Positions 57,898 through 64,000 of a DNA stretch of 64,000 nucleotides are shown here, piece after piece. The stretch's first letter is position 1. Each line of letters begins with the position of its first letter. A model generated the notes under the pieces. The model saw only the letters and a program-made list of their open reading frames with translations. It was not told the DNA's origin and ran no database searches. The stretch covers positions 372,001-436,000 of the forward strand of contig NZ_BBXD01000008.1 of the NCBI RefSeq assembly GCF_001570545.1, read 5' to 3'. A program made the position numbers and the translations under genes. The stretch is from Herbidospora mongoliensis. GTDB taxonomy: Bacteria > Actinomycetota > Actinomycetes > Streptosporangiales > Streptosporangiaceae.

Positions 57898-59720
57898 CGG
57901 GCCCGCTGGAAGGCGCGTCCGGCCCGGGTCGCGGCGCCGTCCTCGGTGAACAGACCGCTGTTGGGTTCGGCCTCCTTGGCGGGGAGGCCGAACCACGCGT
58001 ACCGCTGCACGTAGGGCAGGGACGCGAGCATCTTCGACGAGGCGGCGAGGAACGCGGCCTGCTCGGCGTCGGAGGCGTACTTCGAGCCGTTCGAGAAGTC
58101 GATCAGGGCGTATTCGGTCAGCCAGATCGGCTTCTTGTAGCGCTGGTAGACGTTCTGGAGATAGCTCTTGAGCTGCTGCGTCGCGGCGGCGGCGCGGAAG
58201 TCGCCGCCATACCAGTGCAGCGTGACGAAGTCGACCCGGTAGCCGTTGGCCTTGGCACCTTTCATGAAGCGGTCGAGCCAGCCGCCCGGGGTGTCCCCGC
58301 CGAACGCGACGCCGGGGGAGCCGAGAACCTTGCCGGCCTTCTGGAGCTGCGGCCAGAGTTCCAGGGCCCGCTCGACGGTCATGTTCGCCTGCCCGGCCAG
58401 GTCGGGCTCGTTGAAACTCAGCAGGTAGGGGCCCGCCTTCTTGGCCGCGCTCAACTGCTCGGGCGTGACACTGTCCGCGCCCCAGATCATCGGGACGAAC
58501 TCCACGTTCCTGGGAGTCTGTACGCCGTTCTGGTGACTCGCCCAGGTGTAGTACCAACGCGCGCCCGACTTGGCGAGCGAGGTGCTGACCCCGTTCATGG
58601 GCCAGACGCCCACCCCCTTCTTCGCCGAAGCCGGGGCGGGTGGCGGCGGGGGCGGTTGCACCGTTTTCGACGGTTTCGGAGAGGGTTTCGGGGAGGGCTT
58701 CTTCGAAGGGCTCGGGCTCGGCTTCGGCTTCGGGGAGGACTTCGCCGACGGCGTCTCGGTGACCACCACGGCCGGAGGTGGAACGGCGATGGGTTTCGGC
58801 GGTTCGGTGGTCGTCCAGGGCTGCAGGACGAACGCTCCCGTCGCCACCGCCGCCACGCCCGCCGCCGCCGTGAGGGGCGCCCAGACGCTCTTGGCCGCCA
58901 CGGCGGTCGCCTTGATCGCCACCGGCGCGAGGAGCTTGGACACCACGAACCCGGCCGGTACGGCCACCAGCGGCAACCCGAGCAGCAGCCGCTCCAGGGG
59001 AACCATGCCCTGGGTGCGGCGGCCGCAGTTCGTACACCCCCGGATGTGCCGGGCGAATCGTTTCCGCCACAGGGGCGACGGCACGCCGTCCCAGCCCAGG
59101 AACATGCCCCTGAGCTCGCCGCACTGCGCCGGCGCGTTCAGGCAGCGGACGACGGTCTGCGCGACCTCGATCTGCTCCTTCATCCGCTGCACCCGCACGG
59201 CCGCGTGCTTGGCCGAGATGCCCAGCGACGACGCCAGGTCGGCCCGGCCCAGCTCTCCGGTCTCCTCCAGCCACCACAGCGACAGCAGCGCCCGGTCGTC
59301 GGGATCGAGCCAGCGCGTCGCCTCGGCGACCTCACGCCGCTGGTCGGTCAGGCCGAGCTGGAGGATGGTCACCCCGGCGAAGTCGGAGGCGGGGTCGGCC
59401 ACCTCGGTCGCCGTGTCGAGGTCGGTGCGGCGGTGCTGCGCGGTGCGCTTCTCGGCCTCGTGGTCGCGTACCTGCCGGACCGCGATCGCCACCAGCCACG
59501 ACCGGTAGGCGTCGATGTCCCGCAGCCCCGGCAGGCCGCGGACCATCCGGATCAGAGTCTCCTGGACGACGTCGTCGGTGTCGTTGTGACCGTTCAGGGC
59601 CCGGCCGACGATGTTGTAGACGAGCGGCAGGGAGTCGGCTACCAGGCGATCGAGGGCAGCCTGGTCTCCGTCGCGTGCCGCCGCGACCATCGACGTGTCG
59701 GGCCCGCTCCTCGCTGGCAT
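57894..59720 (-). CDS. Membrane-anchored ECF-type sigma factor fused to a GH128 domain
   Basis: A 608-residue fusion. ATG 59720 (MPARSGPDTSMVAAARDGDQ) has GAAGGGG upstream. Sigma region 2 (about 15-80; VYNIVGRALNGHNDTDDVVQ, ETLIRMVRGLPGL) and region 4 (about 140-200; SLGISAKHAAVRVQRMKEQ) are cytoplasmic. Then an anti-sigma-like zinc motif H225-x3-C229-x2-C232. Hydrophobic segments about 243-262 and 281-300 cross the membrane. A Pro/Ser/Lys linker (about 305-368) leads to an external GH128-like domain (about 370-608) with the catalytic Glu pair in SFNEPDLAG and WLTEYALI. A single polypeptide thus joins transcription, anti-sigma control and a beta-1,3-glucan-type hydrolase or binding domain. 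This resembles C-terminally extended actinobacterial ECF groups. Confidence 0.9.
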   Translation of the reverse strand: MPARSGPDTSMVAAARDGDQAALDRLVADSLPLVYNIVGRALNGHNDTDDVVQETLIRMVRGLPGLRDIDAYRSWLVAIAVRQVRDHEAEKRTAQHRRTDLDTATEVADPASDFAGVTILQLGLTDQRREVAEATRWLDPDDRALLSLWWLEETGELGRADLASSLGISAKHAAVRVQRMKEQIEVAQTVVRCLNAPAQCGELRGMFLGWDGVPSPLWRKRFARHIRGCTNCGRRTQGMVPLERLLLGLPLVAVPAGFVVSKLLAPVAIKATAVAAKSVWAPLTAAAGVAAVATGAFVLQPWTTTEPPKPIAVPPPAVVVTETPSAKSSPKPKPSPSPSKKPSPKPSPKPSKTVQPPPPPPAPASAKKGVGVWPMNGVSTSLAKSGARWYYTWASHQNGVQTPRNVEFVPMIWGADSVTPEQLSAAKKAGPYLLSFNEPDLAGQANMTVERALELWPQLQKAGKVLGSPGVAFGGDTPGGWLDRFMKGAKANGYRVDFVTLHWYGGDFRAAAATQQLKSYLQNVYQRYKKPIWLTEYALIDFSNGSKYASDAEQAAFLAASSKMLASLPYVQRYAWFGLPAKEAEPNSGLFTEDGAATRAGRAFQRAR

Positions 59721-59894
59721 GCTGCTTCCCCTTCTGAGGGTCGTGCTTCGGAGACCCCACGCCGGAGCCTGGGACAACGAAATCTACTGAACCTTTTTGG
59801 GTGATTTTTGTTGTTCTGCTGTGACCTGCGGGTCTCCAGTTACAGGAGCAAAGCTCTCGGACCAACCATCCCGCACAGAGGACACAAAAACCGC

Positions 59895-61235
59895 ATGAAT
59901 CACCGCAAAAGCCTCATGGCCTCCGGCGCCCTCGTCGCCGTGCTGGCCGGATGCCTCGCCGGTACCTCGGCGGCCAACGCGGCGCCCGAGCCCATGAAGG
60001 GTTCGATCAGCGCCTCCTCCTACGAGCGGGCCGACCTGGCGGCCACCGCCGCCGTGGACGGGAAGACCACCACACGCTGGTCGAGCAAGTTCGCCGACCC
60101 CCAGTGGCTCCAGGTCGACCTGGGCAAGGCCACCAAGATCAGCAAGGTCGTGCTGAACTGGGAGGCGGCGTTCGCGTCGGCCTTCACCATCCAGACCTCC
60201 GACGGCGGCGGCCTGTGGGACGACGCCACCCCTGTCACCCGCGGTGTGCGGGGCCTCCAGACCCTGGACGTGACGGCCACCGCCCGTTACGTCCGCCTCC
60301 ACGCGACCAAGCGCGCCACCCAGTACGGCGTCTCCCTGTGGGAGTTCGAGGTGTACGGGACCGGATCGGGTCCCGTGGCCTCGCCGTCTGCCACTCCCAA
60401 GCCTTCGCAGACCCCGACGACTCAGCCGACGGTCCAGCCCGGCGGTGACCTGCCGGTCGGGCCGGTTCCCGCGGGCGCGGTGCGCGTCGCCGAGTTCGTC
60501 GCCGAGTGCCCCTTCAGCCACCGCCTGCCGGACGACCCGATCGTCATGCCCGGCCTGGCCGGCGGCTCCCACATGCACAGCTTCATGGGCAGCGAGATCA
60601 CCGACGCGAACACCAACCTCGGCGACCTGCTGACCGGCACCAGCACCTGCGAGCCGAAGGTGGACCTGTCGTCGTACTGGGTGCCGACCCTCTACAACGG
60701 CGACACCCCCGTCGAACCGAGCAGCGCGACCTTCTACTACCTCGGCGAGGGCGTCAGCGAGGCGCTCCAGCGCCAGACCCGCGCGTTCCCGCAGGGCCTG
60801 CGCGTCGTCGCCGGCAACGCCAAGGCCACCGCCGCCGACGGCACGAGCTCGGCCCGCTGGTCGTGTCTGCACGCGGGGCATGTGGGGGCGTCCAAGAACT
60901 TCGTGAACTGCCCCGCCGGCACCAAGCTGGAGACCTACCTGGACTTCCCGCACTGCTGGGACGGCAGGAACCTCGACAGCGCCGACCACAAGTCGCACCT
61001 GTCCTACCCGCAGGGCAACGCGTGCCCCACGACCCACCCGGTGGTCGTCCCCAAGGTCCGGATGGTCCTGCGCTACCCGGTCAACGGCGACCCGTCGGCC
61101 TTCCGGCTCTCGTCGGGCCCCGGCTACACGATGCACGGCGACTTCTTCAACGCCTGGCCCGTGGCCGAGATGGAGCGCCGCGTCCGTGACTGCATCCGCC
61201 CCAAGGTCAAGTGCGGCCCCGACGGGACCGCCTAG
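59895..61235 (+). CDS. Secreted DUF1996 protein with N-terminal CBM32-like module
   Basis: A 446-residue protein. The signal peptide (MNHRKSLMASGALVAVLAGC) contains LAGC, so it may be a lipoprotein, or cleaved at SAANA. Residues about 38-150 are an F5/8 discoidin-type module (AAVDGKTTTRWSSKFADPQW, ATARYVRLHATKRATQYGVS). A short Pro/Thr linker follows. The C-terminal DUF1996 domain (about 195-440) has GGSHMHSFMGSE, WVPTLYNGD and FPHCWDGRNLDSADHKSHLS. DUF1996 occurs in fungal and bacterial secreted proteins without a settled activity. It is followed 23 bases later by the DUF305 gene, so an operon is likely. Confidence 0.88.
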   Translation: MNHRKSLMASGALVAVLAGCLAGTSAANAAPEPMKGSISASSYERADLAATAAVDGKTTTRWSSKFADPQWLQVDLGKATKISKVVLNWEAAFASAFTIQTSDGGGLWDDATPVTRGVRGLQTLDVTATARYVRLHATKRATQYGVSLWEFEVYGTGSGPVASPSATPKPSQTPTTQPTVQPGGDLPVGPVPAGAVRVAEFVAECPFSHRLPDDPIVMPGLAGGSHMHSFMGSEITDANTNLGDLLTGTSTCEPKVDLSSYWVPTLYNGDTPVEPSSATFYYLGEGVSEALQRQTRAFPQGLRVVAGNAKATAADGTSSARWSCLHAGHVGASKNFVNCPAGTKLETYLDFPHCWDGRNLDSADHKSHLSYPQGNACPTTHPVVVPKVRMVLRYPVNGDPSAFRLSSGPGYTMHGDFFNAWPVAEMERRVRDCIRPKVKCGPDGTA

Positions 61236-61258
61236 AACTCACGAGAAGGGACGCTGAA

Positions 61259-61822
61259 GTGCGACTGACATCTGGCGCACCCTGGGTTGTCGCGCTCGCG
61301 GCCCTTCTGGTGACCGGCTGCGCCGCCCCGCGTATAGAAAGTCCTGCCGTGGCGGCGGCGCAGCCCACTTCGGCCGCGTCCAATCCGACGTTCAATCCGA
61401 CCGATATGGCGTGGATTCAGCTGGAGATTCCGCTGACCGAGTCGGTCCTGGCCCTGACGGATTTGGCTCCCACGCGCACGGGGAACCCGTCTGTGCTGGC
61501 CCTGGCATCGAAGGTCGCGGCGGACCAGCGGCAGCAACTTGCGGGACTAAAGGGGTTGTTGAGCGAAGCGGGACTTCCGTCGACAAACGTCCACGAGGGT
61601 CATGACATGCCCGGTATGGTAACCGCGAGCGACCTGTTGATCGCGCAACAGCTCAACGATGGTCCGTTCGACAAACTGTTCCGGAAACACCTCACGGACT
61701 TCCTGACCCAGTCCCTGCTGGTCGCGAAAGGCGAACAGACATCCGGCGCGAACGAGTCGACGAAGCGGTACGCCAAAGACCTGTCGGTGGCCCGCGGCGC
61801 GACTCTGGCCGGCCTGAAATGA
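61259..61822 (+). CDS. Divergent DUF305 family lipoprotein
   Basis: A 187-residue protein with a GTG start (61259). The lipoprotein signal is ALAALLVTGCAAPRIES. The DUF305-like core has GHDMPGMVTASDL and LNDGPFDKLFRKHLTDFLTQ. In typical members that position carries the HHxGA metal-binding motif; here it reads KHLTDFLTQ, so one of the histidines is lost. Its ATGA overlap with the ferric-reductase-like gene makes a functional link likely (metal or heme handling). Confidence 0.8.
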   Translation: MRLTSGAPWVVALAALLVTGCAAPRIESPAVAAAQPTSAASNPTFNPTDMAWIQLEIPLTESVLALTDLAPTRTGNPSVLALASKVAADQRQQLAGLKGLLSEAGLPSTNVHEGHDMPGMVTASDLLIAQQLNDGPFDKLFRKHLTDFLTQSLLVAKGEQTSGANESTKRYAKDLSVARGATLAGLK

Positions 61823-63327
61823 CGACGCACTGGGAGTCCCTCCTCCGCCCCCCGGCGGACGCTCAATGGGCGTCCCTGCTGGAGGGCGACGCCCCCTCAA
61901 CGGGCACCATGCACCCCGTCGCGGCTATTTCGCCGCATCAGGCTGGCGGTTCTCCGATGGATATCCCGCGCCCCGTCCCCTCCGCCCCACGTCACCGAAT
62001 CGGCGGCCCGCCGTCCGGCAGCCCGGCACGGGCGCCGCTCGCGCCCCGGATCAGGACGGGCGGTTTCGTGGCCGGGCTGCTCTGGTCCGGGGCCCTTCTG
62101 GCGACGGCCAAGTGCTGGGTCGACCTGCCCGGCGTGGCCTCCACCACCGACGGCCTGGCCTGGCTCGGCCGCCTGACCGGCCTGCTCGCCGGCTACGGCG
62201 CGGCGATCCTGGTGGCCCTGATGGCCCGCGTCCCCTTCCTGGACCGCACCATCGGCTCCGACCGCCTGTCCCGCTGGCACGCCCTGGGCGGCCGGGGAAC
62301 TTTGGCGTTGTCGGTCGCGCACATGGTCTTCGCCATGTCCGCCCACGCGGTGAGATCGGGCCTGTGGGAGGGCACGTTCGGTCTCGTCCTGTACGGCCCC
62401 GGGATCCTCGAAGCGACGATCTCGCTGGCGTTGCTGCTGGGTGTGGGCCTGATCTCGGCACGGGCGATCCGGATCAGGATGTCGTACGAGGCCTGGCACT
62501 ACGCCCACTTCCTCACCTACCTGGCCATCTACCTGGGCTTCGCCCACCAGCTCACCGGCCCGTCCTTCGGGGGCGTCGGCGCGTGGGCGTGGCGGGGCCT
62601 CTATATAGGTGTGGCCGTGCTCCTCATCTGGAACCGCTTCGCCGTGCCGGTGATCCGCTCGCGCCGCCATCGCCTTCGCGTGGCTGGGATCCGGCGTGAA
62701 TCCGCGGACGTGGTCTCCGTCTACATCGCCGGCGACGACCTTGAGCGGTTGGGCGCCGAGCCGGGCCAATTCTTTCGCTGGCGCTTCATGGCCAAGGGCA
62801 TGTGGTGGGCCGCGAACCCCTACTCGCTGTCGGCGGTCCCGAACAGCCGCCACCTGCGCATCACGGTCAAAGCGGCCGGCTCCCACAGTCGCGCCCTGCT
62901 TTCCCTGGCGCCCGGAACCCGCGTCTGGGCGGAGGGCCCGTATGGCGCGCTTACCGCCGCCCGGGGACGTTCGGACAAGATCCTGCTGATCGCGGGAGGG
63001 GTGGGCATCAGCCCGCTACGGGCGTTGTTCGAGTCGATGCCCGGCCGAGTGACCTTGCTCTACCTGGCCCGCACGGTCGAAGACCTGGTTTTACGCGGTG
63101 AACTCGACGCCATCGCGGCGGCCAGGGGCGCGCGGGTCCACTACACGATGAACGAGGACCTGACGGTTCCCCTCACGGGACGCTCGTTGTCACGCGCCAT
63201 TCCGGATCTGCCGGACTACGACGTGTTCGTGTGTGGGCCGCGAGGCATGACCCAGAAGGCGCTCAACGCGTTGCGGCGTGCGGGCGTGCCGAAGCAGCAG
63301 ATCCATTTGGAGAACTTCGACTTCTAG
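61819..63327 (+). CDS. Ferric reductase-like transmembrane flavoprotein
   Basis: A 502-residue protein. A Pro/Gly-rich N-terminus of about 80 residues precedes six membrane segments with heme-coordinating His candidates (LSRWHALGGRGTLALSVAHM, EAWHYAHFLTYLAIYLGFAH). The cytoplasmic part is a ferredoxin-reductase module: FAD motif in ANPYSLSAVPN, NAD(P) motif in LIAGGVGISPLRALFES and VFVCGPRGMTQKAL. It moves electrons from NAD(P)H across the membrane to an external acceptor, possibly ferric iron or the DUF1996/DUF305 partners. It is the last gene of this unit. Confidence 0.9.
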   Translation: MTTHWESLLRPPADAQWASLLEGDAPSTGTMHPVAAISPHQAGGSPMDIPRPVPSAPRHRIGGPPSGSPARAPLAPRIRTGGFVAGLLWSGALLATAKCWVDLPGVASTTDGLAWLGRLTGLLAGYGAAILVALMARVPFLDRTIGSDRLSRWHALGGRGTLALSVAHMVFAMSAHAVRSGLWEGTFGLVLYGPGILEATISLALLLGVGLISARAIRIRMSYEAWHYAHFLTYLAIYLGFAHQLTGPSFGGVGAWAWRGLYIGVAVLLIWNRFAVPVIRSRRHRLRVAGIRRESADVVSVYIAGDDLERLGAEPGQFFRWRFMAKGMWWAANPYSLSAVPNSRHLRITVKAAGSHSRALLSLAPGTRVWAEGPYGALTAARGRSDKILLIAGGVGISPLRALFESMPGRVTLLYLARTVEDLVLRGELDAIAAARGARVHYTMNEDLTVPLTGRSLSRAIPDLPDYDVFVCGPRGMTQKALNALRRAGVPKQQIHLENFDF

Positions 63328-63771
63328 CCGCATTGATCTATCGCGAAAAGCGTGGTGCGGCTGTCGTGTTGTGTCGCATTCTGCGGCCAGTCGGACACCG
63401 AGAACCGCCCGCAGAGTACCAACGCTCTGTTCCTATGCAAGGCCCACGCCGCTGCATTCCCTTGTTTGCAGGAATTTGAGAGCGCTAAGTACCTGTACAT
63501 TGGTCATGAGCGTAGTCGAGTCTCTTCGCCAGGCCCGACATTTCGCCGCAGGTAGGAGCGCTACGGGGGTGGTAGCCCGGGGTGCTCCTACCATTTTTTT
63601 CGCCGCCTCTCCGCGCGTTCCGGCCGCTGGAGCCAACTGATGCTCGTGGTCACGTGCAGATACGCTAGTGGACGAAGACATTGCCTTTCTATCGATGAAT
63701 ATGTCCCTCCCTACCAAGGGGCAACGAAAGTCCGGTGGAATGGCGTGAGGGCCTGGCGAAAGGGCTGCAGC
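63328..63771. other. 444-base gap with a strong intrinsic terminator
   Basis: No supportable gene. Short frames at 63231, 63278 and 63352 have no domain. The notable item is the terminator at 63551-63600. The segment 63500-63550 could be the body of a small RNA, but the promoter evidence is weak. Confidence 0.45.
63551..63600 (+). terminator. Intrinsic terminator with T7 tract
   Basis: Stem GGTAGGAGC (63551-63559) and GCTCCTACC (63584-63592), inner stem GCTAC/GTAGC, followed by A and seven T (63594-63600). A proper U-tract terminator is rare in this GC-rich background. It lies 224 bases after the ferric-reductase-like stop. Confidence 0.85.
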
Positions 63772-63963
63772 ATGCGACGAAGTGAGCACTATGTGATTTG
63801 GGCCGGTGCCCTGATCGTATTGGCTGTGGTCGGGTTGGCCGGTTATGTCGTCACCCAGCTCGCCACTACCGAACCGGTGGTCATAGCCGGTGTCTTCGGC
63901 GGGGTGGCAGCCCTTCTCGCGGCCATCCCACCGATCATCAAGGCGTTGCGGGGGCGGCCGTGA
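63772..63963 (+). CDS. Small membrane protein
   Basis: A 63-residue protein, GAAAGGG 6 bases before the ATG. It has two hydrophobic segments (YVIWAGALIVLAVVGLAGYV and VVIAGVFGGVAALLAAIPPI) and a basic end (IKALRGRP). Holin-like or subunit-like size, but no family recognised. Its stop overlaps the next GTG start (GTGA), indicating coupling to the next gene. Confidence 0.65.
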   Translation: MRRSEHYVIWAGALIVLAVVGLAGYVVTQLATTEPVVIAGVFGGVAALLAAIPPIIKALRGRP

Positions 63964-64000
63964 AGCGAAACCCCAAGTCCTCAGCGGCGATCGCATCAGA
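63960..64000 (+). CDS. Start of a gene cut by the window end
   Basis: The GTG overlaps the preceding stop. The first 13 residues are VKRNPKSSAAIAS, basic and then small. The product cannot be identified. Confidence 0.45.
   Translation, partial: MKRNPKSSAAIAS

Noticed and set aside
56221-59277. 1018-codon open frame on the minus strand across rsr and the sigma gene
   Set aside because: It is antisense to the well-supported rsr gene and out of frame with the sigma fusion. Its composition (Arg/Gly/His/Asp-rich) is what GC-rich shadow frames give.

Overview
The window is chromosomal DNA from a high-GC Gram-positive bacterium, almost certainly a filamentous soil actinomycete. The signs are the strong G/C bias at third codon positions, frequent GTG starts with ATGA or GTGA overlaps, many TetR, LuxR and two-component regulators, secreted modular polysaccharide hydrolases with Ser/Pro linkers, and families common in actinomycetes (DUF1684, DUF2255, DUF6461, DUF6745, a CebR-type operator, a WblC/WhiB7-type promoter). 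Streptosporangiaceae or a neighbouring family is my guess. No rRNA, standard tRNA, insertion sequence, prophage or CRISPR array is visible.

Layout. 1-3 kb: end of a ThDP enzyme and a TetR/SDR pair with a shared operator. 3-13.3 kb: a nine-gene, translationally coupled operon with an oligopeptide-type ABC transporter, four luciferase-like flavin monooxygenases and a DUF1684 protein. 13.3-24.8 kb: a GH5 cellulase with a CebR-type operator, a lipoprotein, an Mth938-like protein, an esterase, two two-component systems, a PAP2 phosphatase, and a MarR/DoxX/extradiol dioxygenase module resembling quinone-response loci. 24.8-31 kb: an NlpC/P60 protein, DinB and RraA, a pair of Asn/Ser/Gly-repeat secreted peptides, a P450 with a divergent TetR, and an intergenic repeat cluster. 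31-37.8 kb: the tripartite transporter TctCBA facing a CitAB-like two-component system, then an AbiE locus with an intact antitoxin and a decayed toxin. 37.8-46.5 kb: an EF-G-like GTPase behind a leader peptide and a WblC-type promoter, a YoaK protein, a GH18 chitinase, an SDR/TetR pair, a STAS protein and a threonine synthase-like enzyme. 46.5-54.7 kb: a 1445-residue GH87-type alpha-1,3-glucanase, a graveyard of three decayed genes, and small unknowns. 54.7-64 kb: PASTA and methyltransferase genes, a Ro60 (TROVE) gene preceded by two tandem Y RNA genes, a sigma factor fused to a GH128 domain, and a DUF1996/DUF305/ferric-reductase-like operon.

The most striking locus is 55951-57897. Two adjacent stretches upstream of the TROVE gene each fold as a circularly permuted tRNA, with the T-arm and 3' acceptor strand first, then a closed acceptor loop, then the 5' acceptor strand and D-arm. 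The pieces are joined through a stem carrying GTCGAAG and CATATCC motifs, the architecture expected of bacterial Y RNAs (YrlA) that bind the Ro60 orthologue Rsr. The first RNA keeps GCCA, like a discriminator base plus CCA, inside the closed acceptor loop. An apparent ATG start for the TROVE protein lies in the D-loop of the second RNA, so the true start is the downstream GTG.

Other linked systems are the leader-peptide-controlled EF-G paralogue, the membrane-anchored sigma factor with an extracellular glucanase-like domain, and the secreted enzymes for cellulose, chitin and alpha-1,3-glucan, which suit growth on plant and fungal cell walls.
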